Shown: positions 33,301 to 43,324 of the stretch, in pieces
Layout of the letters: each line of letters opens with the position of its first letter
Numbering within the stretch: the stretch's first letter is position 1
NCBI RefSeq assembly: GCF_022458985.1
Contig: NC_061776.1
Location: forward strand, 992,001 to 1,056,000
Direction of reading: 5' to 3'
Source of the DNA: Mugil cephalus
Taxonomy: Eukaryota > Chordata > Actinopteri > Mugiliformes > Mugilidae
DNA length: 64,000 nucleotides
The notes under the pieces: model-generated
Told to the model about the DNA's origin: nothing
What the model saw: the letters and a program-made list of their open reading frames with translations, nothing else
Database searches by the model: none
Position numbers and translations under genes: made by a program

Positions 33301-35270
33301 TGTTTTTATATAAATTCGAGATCAGCAGAGGAGAAAACATCTGATGAAATGTTAGCTTCCTGTTAGTGGTAGAGAACAGCTGATTGGTTAGAAGATGAGT
33401 CTGACTCTACATTCACCAGATGGACATATGCTCATTATTTTCAGTCCATCAGAGAAAAGGAGACCAAAAACATTAGAGTTAACTTCACTTTGTGTGAGGA
33501 ACCAAAAGATCTGTGGAGCTCAGGAACTAGCTCAAGTAATTTAAGGAAACATGTGGCGTGGTGCAGCTTTCTGTAGGTTCACTGACAATATACAGTAGTA
33601 GCTTCTAGCAATATTCATTCAATACGAATATACCTCAATTTACAGCATCTCCATCACTATTTGTATTGAGCCATGAGCCAGAACTGCTCCATTATACTGT
33701 ACTGCTGTTAGCGTTAGCCTAGCTTAGTCATTATGTCATTCACCTTCTACTGGATGTGGACATGAGCTCCACTATAAGAAACAACATGTACTGAGTCAGT
33801 GAAGCAGCTGTGTGGTTTTCTGGAGAGTCCAGACTGTAGACTGGAGACTCTGAGGTCAGACTCCATGTTTTCTTTGTGTGCTGACATGAATGTGAAGGTA
33901 AAGTTGTGGTGACATCAGGCTGATATTCTACTGATCCACACTGAGGATCTTCATGCTAAAGTCTGCTTTCTTCTTCTGTGGATTAGTCCATTGACTGTGG
34001 CAGAGCCATGTTGAGCTCCACATTTCAAAGCTTCATAGAAGAAGAAAAATCCTCCACTGGATGATTGACTCTGAAACTCTGACACTCTTCATTTCCACCT
34101 TAGAGTTTTTCAAATTAAAAGCAGGCCACCCACTAACAGTCATTTTATATTATAGCTCAATCACTTATTTAATGGTTATTTGATAAAATGTTGTTGATTC
34201 CACTCTCTCTGAGTTCAAGGTGATGTCTTCACATGTCTTAGTTTGTCTGAACCAGACTTTAAAAGAGTTCACTGTGAAGGAACAAAACATCTTCAACATG
34301 TCGACTTTAAACTTGTTCATTCTGAACCTTCTTCAGCTCTGAACACATGATTTAAAGGAGGAACTTTACAAACTCACATCTTAAATTCTTTACTCAGATT
34401 GAATCACTGCTGGTTTTCAAAGATCAGCTGTGATTCTCTGGTCTCAGCTCTGAAGTCCAACCCCTCCCATCTGAAACATCTGGACCTGAGTGACAACAAC
34501 CTGAAGGATTCAGATGTGAAACAGCTGTTGATTTCTGGAGAGTCCAGACTTAAACTGGAGACTCTGGGTGAGTTTCATGTCTTTACTGTTGTAATCGTAT
34601 GTTTAATCACACTTAATCTAATTCCAGTTATCCAAACTGTCCTTCCATGAATCTAGAAGCTTTGTTCAAGACGAGTGTTTGTAGCAGAAACTGTAGAAAA
34701 TGTTAAAGTCAGTGAAGCTTAAAGGCTGTTAGGACACAGTGATGTTGAACCGAACATTTAAAACCTGAACACATCTGATTGAATTATTCAGGATTTAATC
34801 TACATCTTTTATTCTTCATTCAGGTTGAGTTACTGCAGGCCGTCAAAGATCAGCTGTGATTCTCTGGTCTCAGCTCTGAAGTCCAACCCCTCCCATCTGA
34901 AACATCTGGACCTGAGTAACAACAAAGACCTGAAGGATTCAGATGTGAAGCAGCTTCTTGATCTTGTGAAGAGTCCAGACTATAAACTGGAGACTCTGGA
35001 GTGAGTAGAGGTTCCAGTCAGTCCATGCTGCTTTCATCAGTATCGTCCTAAACACAGTTAGTATCAAAGATCCAGTGTTTCCTGTAAACCTGCAGCTTGT
35101 CAGTGAAGCTGTGAGAGGAGAATGGAGACAGGCTTCAGGATTGGACAGAAAGACAGAGAGAGAGACAACAGTCAGCCAATCAGATGAGCCAGAAGCTCGT
35201 TGTGATCATGTGTTTGAGTTGATGTGAAGACGACTGTTGTTGTTGTTGTGTTGATGTGTCCAGGAAATAA
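21172..35270 (+). CDS. NLRC3-like receptor (FISNA-NACHT-LRR)
   Basis: Multi-exon NOD-like receptor of the expanded fish NLR-C group. Exon 1, 21172-21334, encodes 54 aa with the fish-specific [10 protein letters not shown] motif. Exon 2, 23348-25205, is one intact frame: FISNA ([19 protein letters not shown]), then NACHT with Walker A GVAGVGKT and Walker [12 protein letters not shown], then the winged-helix region. LRR exons follow at 25340-25513 and 32377-32550 (both 174 bp, in phase), 34398-34567 (out of phase) and 34824-35000. A short terminal exon may run from 35264 to a stop at 35268-35270. Such proteins are cytosolic innate sensors that oligomerise by ATP binding; the ligand is unknown. 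No CARD, PYD or B30.2 domain is visible. The gene sits between V units D and E. Confidence 0.82.
21400..23000 (+). mobile_element. Degenerate LINE in NLR intron 1
   Basis: Plus-strand remnants of an AP-endonuclease ([32 protein letters not shown]) lie at 21.46-21.97 kb. An RT start ([21 protein letters not shown]) is at about 22.88-22.98 kb, after which it stops abruptly. Many stops; CR1/Jockey superfamily by appearance. It fills most of the 2-kb intron. Confidence 0.7.
23348..25205 (+). CDS. NLR gene exon 2: FISNA and NACHT domains
   Basis: Acceptor TTTCCAG at 23341-23347 and donor CTCA/GTGAGT at 25205. The 1858 bp are entirely open. Order: FISNA (first about 70 codons), a linker with [17 protein letters not shown]-loop GVAGVGKT, Walker [10 protein letters not shown], the sensor-like WITSRPAAA, then winged-helix and helical domains with [16 protein letters not shown]. 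Intactness and preserved catalytic motifs suggest selection on the protein. Confidence 0.92.
25340..25513 (+). CDS. NLR gene LRR exon 1
   Basis: 174-bp exon with [19 protein letters not shown] and [17 protein letters not shown], ending CTGAG/GTCAGT. In phase with exon 2 and the next LRR exon. Confidence 0.85.
25690..28910 (+). mobile_element. I/Nimb-like LINE with RNase H, defective
   Basis: The domain order can be followed through broken frames. The endonuclease is at 25.7-26.1 kb ([21 protein letters not shown]). The RT lies at about 26.8-27.5 kb ([19 protein letters not shown], an FADDGA box). An RNase H with [10 protein letters not shown] and [12 protein letters not shown] is at 28.0-28.4 kb, followed by a cysteine-bearing tail (RCSCGGG). 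It ends with GAAGAAGAA after CTGTTAAACACCAAA, a tail typical of I-type elements. It is inserted in an intron of the NLR gene in the same orientation. Confidence 0.8.
29000..29245 (+). mobile_element. BED/hAT-like zinc-finger scrap and dispersed repeat
   Basis: A short frame reads [21 protein letters not shown], resembling the zinc-finger start of hAT-derived proteins. It runs into a GTCCCC-rich segment (29145-29240) that recurs at 42205-42285. No full transposase. Confidence 0.45.
29640..30310. repeat. Mixed repeat debris with (AAT)n
   Basis: Contains a retroelement-tail-like AAAGTCAGCTTTATTGTCAA (about 29640-29660), an (AAT)n array at about 29793-29826, a TTTATATAGCGCTTTTCTAAA tail common in fish elements, and a MITE-like GTGTTTACATGCAGAGC start near 29981. 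No gene. The next 600 bp (30320-30920) hold nothing recognisable. Confidence 0.5.
30930..31790 (-). mobile_element. L2-like LINE, RT and C-terminal part
   Basis: The minus-strand frame reads [36 protein letters not shown] and a damaged [10 protein letters not shown] active site, then the C-terminal [14 protein letters not shown] block in a second frame. Truncated at the 5' end, frameshifted and in antisense to the NLR gene. Confidence 0.8.
32377..32550 (+). CDS. NLR gene LRR exon 2
   Basis: 174 bp, acceptor TTTACTCAG, donor GAG/GTCAGT. Encodes [19 protein letters not shown] and [17 protein letters not shown]. In phase. Confidence 0.85.
33798..33855 (+). pseudogene. Truncated LRR exon
   Basis: Only the last 58 bp of an LRR exon remain ([19 protein letters not shown] and the GAG/GTCAGA donor). 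The 5' part and acceptor are missing, so it should not be spliced in. Confidence 0.7.
34398..34567 (+). CDS. NLR gene LRR exon 3, out of phase
   Basis: 170 bp instead of 174: one codon is missing near the end ([14 protein letters not shown]) and the exon ends CTGG/GTGAGT, leaving one base rather than two. Joined to the next LRR exon at 34824, it gives an immediate TGA. Either it is skipped (32550 to 34824 is in phase) or the protein ends here. Confidence 0.65.
34824..35000 (+). CDS. NLR gene LRR exon 4
   Basis: 177 bp, acceptor CATTCAG, donor GGA/GTGAGT. Encodes [19 protein letters not shown] and [18 protein letters not shown], one codon longer than usual. In phase with 32377-32550. Confidence 0.7.
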
Positions 35271-36120
35271 AGCTGGATTCCAGCTGACAGCCTTCCAAGA
35301 TGTATAGAGACAGTGGTGGTCATTCATCACATCTGATCAACAACTGATCACAGCTCTGAGATCAGTCTGACTGAAGCCTGCACATCACAGAAGCAGCGTT
35401 ACATTTAGTAACCATGAGTTTCTTAGTCAGCTGATCTTTGTTTCCATGGAGCAGCAGTAAATCCATCACTAAAGTGTTGGTGCAGTAATGAAGCGTTCAG
35501 GACTCTCAGCAGTTTCTTAGTGAAATCTGCAGAGGAAACAGACTTGATGCTAAAAGTCTCTGCAGGTCTGTGTGTGTTTTCACTCCAACACGTTAACATG
35601 AAGCTGAAAGGAAGCTGGCTGAGCTCCACAGCTGCTCCACTGCTGCTCTGAACAGGACTCAAGTCCCTGCTGCTCTTTCTACTGGATGTGATGATGAAGG
35701 GAAACACTCCTTCACCTCCTCTCTTCTTTCTCCTCCTCTCTACAGGTGGAGGTGATAAACAGGAGGATGAGCTGTGTCCTGATGATCCAGAGGCTGAAGC
35801 AGCAGCAGCTTGTGTGGACAGAAACTCTGACTGCAGATAAATGCTGATGTTGATCAAGAAGTGAGGAGCTCAGTCACAAACATGAGCTTAAACTCACACA
35901 TCATTCTCCCAGTGATGCAGCCAGTGTTCAGTTCCACTGACTCTGATACAGTGGTGTGAAAAAGAGTTTGGATCCTTCAGGATTTATTAGTTTTACTGTT
36001 TGTCACCTAAATGTTTCAGATAATTTAGCAGATTTAAATAAGAGACAAAGAACACAAGTAAACACAAGATGCAGTTTTTATTATTAAAGGAAATAAATCC
36101 AATACTATATGACCCTGTGT
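35271..36120. other. NLR 3' flank, no gene recognised
   Basis: Contains an AATAAA at 35266-35271 overlapping the proposed NLR stop, then unassigned sequence. At about 35950 a CAGTGGTGTGAAAAAG start resembles a fish hAT end, but the partner end was not found. Confidence 0.35.
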
Positions 36121-36267
36121 GTTAAAGTGTTTTAAATGTAGAAGATGATGAAAAGATGATTTTCATTGTATCAGAGCAAAGAAACAAGAAGAGTTGTGAA
36201 GTGCAGTCTGTATATCTGGTTAATGCAGCAGCTTCAACAAAACTTGAATCCCTGTTCTTCAGCTCAC

Positions 36268-36307
36268 CTATAATGTGAGAAAGAAGCAAAAAGAGGTAAA
36301 GCAACAT
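36268..36307 (-). pseudogene. Orphan family-1 V leader exon, unit E
   Basis: A complete leader exon (MLLYLFLLLSHII plus one base, then GTGAGC) with the conserved promoter block upstream. The V exon is missing: homology to the other units stops at about 36125, inside the leader intron. Confidence 0.8.
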
Positions 36308-36648
36308 GTCTTTGGAGTTATTAAAGCCAGACAGACAGCACATCAACAATGTTCTTCCACCAGAGTAGAATGAGGAAGAAATAATGTCATTGGATGAGCT
36401 GATGATGTTGAGTGGGCGGGGCCAGTTACAGCTTGACTTCAACTCAACCAATCAAATTCTTCTTCTTTCAACAGCAGCTCTGTCTCAGATGTCAACTGCT
36501 TCATTTCTCTGTTGTCTTTGTCCTCTGTCCAATGAGTCAGAAATCAGTGGTTGAACAGAGTGTGGCCCTCTAGTGGATGTTGTGGAGTATTGTGTTGTCT
36601 TTGCTCCAAAGGTTTTTGTTCAGAGTTGTGGTGTTTCCTGTCACTGTG

Positions 36649-36815
36649 GGCCTCAGAGCACAGTAGTACACAGCAGAGTCAGACACATGAAGCTTCTGGA
36701 TCTTCAGAGGAACTGATTTGTCTTTGAGCTCAGCATCAAAACTGTCTTCAGGGAAATCTGGAACATTTTCTTTTATACTTGATAAACGCTTCATCATGTC
36801 CTTTGGAAAAACATT
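36649..36815 (-). pseudogene. Truncated family-2 V exon, unit E
   Basis: The 3' half of a family-2 V exon ([19 protein letters not shown] to YYCALRP) with an intact heptamer CACAGTG (36642-36648), 22-bp spacer and nonamer (36611-36619). FR1, CDR1, most of FR2 and the leader are lost. It lies beyond the NLR gene and is the last V-related sequence to the right. Confidence 0.82.
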
Positions 36816-37840
36816 TGAAACAACAGCTATGATGGTTTGGGATGAGAAATTCCTTCAGGGTCATAGTTTATTCAAAAAAAGTCTCATTGAACCATTGTCT
36901 TCTGGTCTGGTTGGTTTTCTAGAAGACTTTTCCTCCCGTCCATTCATTCAGGTCCAGGTCCAGGTCCAGGTCCAGGTCCAGGTCCAGGTCCAGGTCCAGT
37001 CATTTAGAGCTGAACCCCACCAGACCAGAAGACCTTGGTGTTGTTTTTCATCCACCCGTAGCTCTGCAGTAACAGGTTAACATGTTATCAGTTTAACTCC
37101 TGGGTCCATTTGGAAAGTCTCAAACATCTATGGTTTCATGTTTGTGCATATTGTGTCTTGTTCTGTGTGTTGTTTTTAAAAAAGCCAATCAAATAAAGTT
37201 TTCTCAATGTGAGTCTGAATGTCATGTGCTGCCCTCTGCTGGAAAACCCCAGAGAGACAAAAGCTCAGTTGATGTCACGACAGTGAATGTTTATTTGTGA
37301 ACAGAAAAAAAAGAGTCTTTTCAAATAAAACCTGAGTCCCCATCCGTCCAGAACACCGTTCCTTATTTCAGCTCAATGTTTAAGGGAGATGGTCAGTGAA
37401 TGTGTCGTGGATCAGATGATTCTTTATGTTTAATCCAGAGGATCAGGTTTAATCATCTCAGCTCTGCCCTCGCGATGATTTCAACATGAAATGTCCAATA
37501 ATCAAATATCACTGACATCAACTTCATTTCTCCTCTTTAATCTTCATTGACTCCAGCACGACTCCACCTCCTCTCTGGTTTCATTTTAGATGCTTTATTT
37601 ATATTTTATCTCTTCATGTTTTCTTATGGTTGTTTGGTTTGTTTGTTTAGTGTTTATTGTTGTTATTATTTCTTCTTATTAGTGTTGTTTGTTATTATTA
37701 TATTATTGTTTATTGTCATTTTTATATTTTGTTTGTGTTTTTGTTTTGTGTTGTTTGTTCATCTTTTTTGTTATATTTTGTTTGTTATTGTTCATTGTTG
37801 TTATCCTTTGCTCTGATCCTCCTGACCCTAGATCGGATCT
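36816..37840. repeat. Spacer with CAGGTC array and T-rich tract
   Basis: Contains a (CAGGTC)n array at about 36950-36999 and a T/TTTG-rich tract at 37580-37810. AATAAA signals occur near 37191 and 37325 with no matching gene. No coding sequence was recognised. Confidence 0.6.
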
Positions 37841-38197
37841 GGTCGCCCTCTGATGACGTCAGCGGCCTCTGTAACAGATCCTGTGTCAGTTTGCCGGCGG
37901 CCCCAGGGCGTGGGACCTTTAATTCCAACACTCGAGCAGCTGATTGGTCCGCGGAATCAGGCGGTCACGGATCAGCCAATCACAGGCGCGGGTGTTGATA
38001 TGTGGCCTCTCTTTTCGCTTTTCACCAGGAAGACTCGTTTCTTGGTTTCTGCGGCTCATTTAACGGCTCCAGAGACCGAAGCTGAGCCAAAACTGACCCG
38101 AAAACCACCACCGTCCACCGGGGAACCGCCCCCGGCCTCCAGTCCTTCATGTCAGAGGAGACGCTAGCAGCTAACGCTAGCCGCTAGCCCGTCAGAG
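37840..38197 (+). promoter_or_regulatory. armc1: armc1 CpG-rich promoter and 5' UTR exon
   Basis: The sequence turns sharply CpG-rich. A non-coding exon ends at 38197 with a CAGAG/GTGAGC donor. The first coding exon follows at 38763. Position and composition fit a housekeeping CpG-island promoter; the start of transcription is not known. Confidence 0.55.
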
Positions 38198-38624
38198 GTG
38201 AGCGCTGTTAGCATTAGCTTTAGCATTGGTCAGTTTGGGTGTGAAACAGATATTCTGAGCCGAGGTCTGGAGCCTCTTATCCGGACTGACAGCCGGCAGC
38301 TCCGGCTCTGCTCTCCGTTCAACAGGCTCCAGAATCAATGCGATAATCCGGTGATTTAAGGACTTGACGTTTCAATAAACACACAACCACTGTAGAGAGG
38401 TGTTCATGGGGTCATTAGAGAGCTGGAGACACCCGGTTTAATTCGGCACATGTCCCATGGTCCTGTCAGTGAAGAGTGCTGAGCTGCAGGTAAAAACCTC
38501 AGGTGTTCAGTCTCAGCTCTCACCTCCGTTAGGAAGCTGCTTTACTAGTATTTATCTTTGGGTTTGACCAAACACGCCTCTCTCTAGTTTAACCTATATT
38601 TCTCTGTAGTCATGTGCCGGGTTG

Positions 38625-38700
38625 TGGATGGATGTGTGGGTGGATGTATTGGGTGGGGTTGGTGTGTGGGTGGATGGGTGGATGTGTGGGGTTGGTGGGG
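38625..38700. repeat. GGATGGGTGGTG-type short tandem repeat
   Basis: Imperfect GTGTGGGTGGATG units just upstream of the first armc1 coding exon. Confidence 0.7.
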
Positions 38701-38794
38701 TTGTTATGATTGTTGTGATTCTGATTCTAGTTATTACTGCCGTCATTCCTCTGGCCTCCTCAGTTCTTCCTTCATGGGTCAGTGAGCGTCGGCC

Positions 38795-41700
38795 ATGAGC
38801 TCCGAGCCCGACGCTCTGGCCGTGGTCACCCAGCTGAGGGACCTGGCTGCAGACCCCATGAACCGCAGGGCCATCGTCCAGGACCAGGGCTGCCTCCCGG
38901 GACTCATCCTGTTCCTGGACCACCCCAGCCCTCAGGTGGTCTACTCGGCCCTGCTGGTGAGTCCTAACGTCCTGCTCCGCCCGTCACTGTCCCTGATCGC
39001 TGAGACGGAGACATTTAGACGTCCCCTCTGGATGACAGAACCCTGGACCGGGACCGGTCTGGTTTAGAGACGCCGGGATCCAGTCACGCTACCAGAGACA
39101 CTTGATTTATTGACGTGTGATGCTGTGTCCATATTTGGGCGGGTGGAGCTGAGACGATCAGACCCTCCCTCTGTTCTGGGCCTGTCCCTCATTATTCATC
39201 TTTACTGACGAGAAGTTTGGACGGTCTTTGGTCTAAAAGACGATTTTTCTTTTGTTAAACTGTATTTGAGTAAAATCCCAGTTGAGCCAGTGCGACTGTG
39301 TTTAGTGATGAATGAGTGAATCACTGTTGTTTAGATTACACATGTGTAATTCACTGTGTGTGTGATTGAGTCTGTCTTCATGCAGCTGTGGACACGATGC
39401 AGCGTTTTTATTGGACAGCTCACGTCCAGCTGACTCTGTGTTGATTAGGACATTTAACACAACCACAGATTCTCATGGTCTTTATTCAGGACAGAGATTC
39501 TGCTTTATTCTACATAGTCATACGTCTTTGTTTTACTTTTTACTGACTGACTGTGTCCATCCATCATCCATCCATCCATCCATCCATCCATCCATCCATC
39601 CATCCACCTGTTCCATCCATCCATCCATCCATCCATCCACCTGTTCCATCCATCCATCCATCCATCCATCCATCCATCCACCTGTTCCATCCATCCATCC
39701 ATCCATCCATCCACTGTTCCATCCATCCATCCATCATCCATCTATCATCCATCCATCATCCATCCATCCATCCATCCATCATCCATCCATCCATCTATCA
39801 TCCATCCATCCATCCATCCATCCATCCATCCATCCATCCACCTGTTCCATCCATCCATCCATCCATCCATCCATCCACCTGTTCCATCCATCCATCCATC
39901 CATCTAAAATAGGCTGATATTTGAATGGAGTCTGGTGCTGCTGTGATGTGTGGAATAAAATGAGTGGGTGTGTTCTGAGGCGCTGGCACACGTTAAATGT
40001 GCAGTTATTTGAATGGAGTCTGGTGCGTGTCCTCATGTCTTGGTGCAGGCCATCCGTTACCTGGCCGAATGTCGAGCCAACAGGGAGAAGCTGAAGGGGG
40101 AGCTGGGAATGATGCTGAGTCTCCAGAACGTCGTCCAGAAGTGAGTCTGACCTCTGACCTCTGACCACGACCGACCAATAACATCACTTCACAAACTAAA
40201 AGTCTTCAGCTCTTGACTCCGTGTCTTTAGGTTTGAGACATCTGAGTCCATGTGTCACACATTGTCTTCTCACCCTGTCTGGTCCTGTTCCGTCCGTCCA
40301 CATGTGTCCACCACGTCCCAGGCCGGTCTTTTATAATCGTCCCTCTCTGGTGTGAAATGTCCTCACCACACTAGTCTCTGACTAACAGATCAGCTACAGC
40401 GACCAGGGTCTTCCTCATCCTCTCATGGTGTCTTCATGTGTTCATCTGTGCCGTCATCCAGGTCCACCACCCCCGGAGAGACCAAGCTGTTGGCCTCTGA
40501 GATCTACGAGCTCCTGCAGACGTGGAGCGACGTGGAGGCCGGGGGGGAGGAGGCCGTCAGCAGCCGCCGCAAAGCTCAGTTCTTCCTGGGCTCCAGCAAC
40601 AAGAGGGCAAAGACGGTCGTCCTCCACATCGCCGGGCTGGACGACGCCGTGAGCCTCATTCACACGTTCACCTGTCTATTCATTCACCTGTCCATTCACA
40701 CGTTCACCTGTTTATTCATTCATTCATCTGTCCATTCACCCGTTCACCTGTTTATTCATTCATTCATCTGTCCATTCACCCGTTCACCTGTCCATTCACA
40801 CGTTCATCTGTTTATTCACACGTTCACCTGTCCATTCACACGTTCACCTGTCCATTCATTCATCTGTCTATTCACACGTTCACCTGTCCATTCACATTCA
40901 CCTGTCTATTCATTCACCTGTCCATTCATTCACCTGTCCATTCACACGTTCACCTGTCCATTCACACGTTCACCTGTCCATCCATTCATCTGTCCATTCA
41001 TTCATCTGTCCATTCACACGTTCACCTGTCCATTCATTCACCTGTCCATTCACCCGTTCACCTGTCCATTCATTCACCTGTCCATTCACCCGTTCACCTG
41101 TCCATTCACACGTTCATCTGTCCATTCACACGTTCACCTGTTTATTCATTCATCTGTCCATTCACACGTTCATCTGTCCATTCATCCATTCATGTGTCCA
41201 TTCATCCATTCATCTGTCCATTCATCCATTCATCCATCCATTCATGCGTTCACGGTGTGTTGTCCTGCAGACTCGTCGGGGTCAGTGTGAGGAGGCTCTG
41301 CTGAAGATCAGAGGAGTGATCAGCTTCACCTTCCAGATGCCTGTGAAGAGATGCATCGTCCGGATCCGCTCAGACCTGAAGGCCGAGGTGAACACATGAA
41401 TTCATGCCTCCACCGTTTCTCACTAATGAAACGTGTAGAAGAATTTTAAGGGAAATGATTGTTGACGTTGTTCTAGGAGAGAGATAAAGACAGAAAGAGG
41501 ACGTTTAACTCAGAGTAGATAAATAATAATTATTAATATTACCCCCCCGGTCAGTCTGGACGTGTCCCTGTGGACGCGTCCCTGTGGACGTGTCCCTGTG
41601 GACGTGTCTCTGTGAACGCGTCTCTGTGGACGTGTCTCTGTGGACGTGTCCCTGTGGACGCGTCTCTGTGGACGCGTCTCTGTGGACGTGTCTCTGTGGA

Positions 41701-42655
41701 CAGACAATGAATAAATCCTTCTTGTGTCCAGGCTCTGGCGTCGGCCATCGCCTCCACTCAGGTGATGAGGGCTCAGCAGGTGGTGAAAGGAGAGGACGGA
41801 GACGAGGTCAGTGTCTTCACCTGGACCACTGCTAGGTTCTGTCTGTCCCTCTGTCTGTCCCTCTGTCTCCGTATTCTGTTTGTCTGTCCCTCTGTCTGTC
41901 TCTCTGTCCTCTTTCTCTGTCTCTCTGTCACTGTCTCTCTGTCCTCTGTCTCTGTGTCTCTGTCCTCTGTCTGTCTCTGTGTCTCTGTTTCTGTCTGTAT
42001 ATCAGTGTCTCTGATGTCTCTGTGTCTCTGTCTGTGTCTCTGTGTCTCTGTCTGTGTCTCTGTCTCTGTGTCTGTCTCTGATGTCTCTGTGTCTCCGTGT
42101 TCAGACACGTTGTTGCATGAAGGTGGAAAGGTCCAAAAATGAAGCAGCAGAACAGACGACTTTGCCAAAATAAAAGATGTTGTGTTGTTCGTTTTATTTT
42201 TTTTAGGGGGAACTAATGTCCCCGAATTCTGGAGACAGTCCCCATTTGGAGACCTGTCCTCGTAATAAAGCCGTCCCTGAAAGTTTAGCTTCTAATGAAG
42301 AGTGTTGCGCGTAGGCTACATCATCGTCCCCGTGTCTTTGTTCAGTCTCTGAGCTGTGCTAACGCTAACGTAGCGCTATGCTAAGCTGTGGTGCTACTGT
42401 CATGCTAAGATACCATCATCATATAGTCACTCATTGTCTCTTTGTGTCTGTCGGTGTCTCCAGGTCTTGATCCCGTTCTCAGAGGACGGGTCCGTGGAGG
42501 TGGAGCAGAACCTGGACCTTCCAGACTACCTCCCCGAGGACGAGAGTCCGTCTCAGGATCCCGACAAAGCCGTGACCCGGGTGGGGACGGGCCAGGATGG
42601 GACCACCTGGCTCGGAGCCGCCGCCAACTTCCTGTCCCGCTCCTTCTACTGGTGA
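38795..42655 (+). CDS. armc1: Armadillo repeat-containing protein 1
   Basis: Six coding exons: 38795-38956, 40049-40140, 40462-40648, 41271-41387, 41732-41806 and 42464-42655 (stop TGA). All have GT/AG ends and matching phases. The product is 274 aa, close to the 282 aa of human ARMC1. The N-terminus ([20 protein letters not shown], then [12 protein letters not shown] and [12 protein letters not shown]) forms the armadillo part. The middle ([12 protein letters not shown] to IRSDLKAE) looks like a heavy-metal-associated, ferredoxin-like fold. The C-terminus ends [12 protein letters not shown] as in other vertebrates. ARMC1 is linked to mitochondrial distribution and the MICOS/MIB assembly. Appears intact and functional. 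Four of the five introns between coding exons carry a minisatellite. Confidence 0.95.
39557..39904. repeat. (CATC)n microsatellite in armc1
   Basis: About 350 bp of CATC tetramers broken at intervals by ACCTGTTC, giving a higher-order unit of roughly 30-40 bp. Non-coding. Confidence 0.95.
40658..41255. repeat. CATTCACCTGTC minisatellite in armc1
   Basis: About 600 bp of 12-bp and 20-bp units (CATTCACCTGTC, CATTCACACGTTCACCTGTC) filling the intron before the exon at 41271. It begins about 10 bp after the 40648 donor and ends about 15 bp before the next acceptor, an unusual placement. Confidence 0.95.
41555..41705. repeat. GTCTCTGTGGACGC minisatellite
   Basis: 14-bp units GTCCCTGTGGACGC/GTCTCTGTGGACGT in the armc1 intron, with CpGs in most units. 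Confidence 0.93.
41836..42105. repeat. GTCTCTGT-rich array
   Basis: Pyrimidine-rich CTGTCTCTGTCC/GTGTCTCT repeats filling most of an armc1 intron. Confidence 0.93.
42205..42285. repeat. Dispersed GTCCCC-rich repeat
   Basis: Shares its layout (GTCCCCGA, ACAGTCCCC, GACCTGTCC, GTCCCTGAAA) with 29145-29240. Probably part of a fish interspersed repeat. Confidence 0.5.
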
Positions 42656-43324
42656 CGGGACCGGAGACAGTCCACCGAGCACTGTCCAATCAGAGACAGA
42701 CGAGAGTCCGCCTGTCTCTGCAGAGAGGACGGACCCACCAGACCCGAGGCAGGACTCCTTCCTTCAACCTCTTATTATTTATTCAACAGCTACGACGTCT
42801 GTGAAGGTTCCCAGTCCTCCAGGTCCTGGTTTATGTCCAACAACAAGGTGGCTGAGTCTAGAGGACAGGTTTCATCTGAGCAGCTCCTCAGGTCTGAGGG
42901 ACAGGAGGACTTTAAGGAAACTGCCTGGACGAGGTATTAATCTGACATCTATTCAAAAACCAGCCTCAACTTCAACCCCATTCACAGCTGGAGCCTGGGA
43001 CTGGTACCGGGTCTAGACCACCGTTACCGTTAGCTTCATTGTCCCGGGGACAGGACTCATCCCTAGGAGGGACAGGCCGGGACAACATGTGTGGAGGTTC
43101 TGAACGGGGACACGGTTCAGACTGGATGATGAACAGATGTCAGATTAGATCTCAGTCCTCCTCTACTCCTCTATCAGACCACCTGTCTCCTCTGGATCAG
43201 ATCTGGACCTTGTAGTCTTCAGAGGAAGACATCCTCTGTCCTCCGGGTGGAGGGGGACGTCTCCTGTGTTGTTGTGGATCCTTGTTTTGTTTCAGTTCAT
43301 TCATGGCTTCATGACTCTGGTTCT

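Noticed and set aside
35423-35857. 144-aa minus-strand frame downstream of the NLR gene
   Set aside because: No recognisable domain, composition like random Ser-rich translation, and no splice or promoter support.
37547-37998. Hydrophobic frames resembling membrane proteins
   Set aside because: They arise from a T-rich tract; no family resemblance, and they run into the armc1 CpG island.
39366-39917. Long frames encoding IHPS repeats in the CATC array
   Set aside because: They are produced by a tetranucleotide-type repeat in an armc1 intron, open on several frames and both strands.
40436-41304. Frame of 284 aa with FTCPFIH-like repeats
   Set aside because: It begins in an armc1 exon and reads through the donor into a minisatellite; the phase-matched exons show the true gene.
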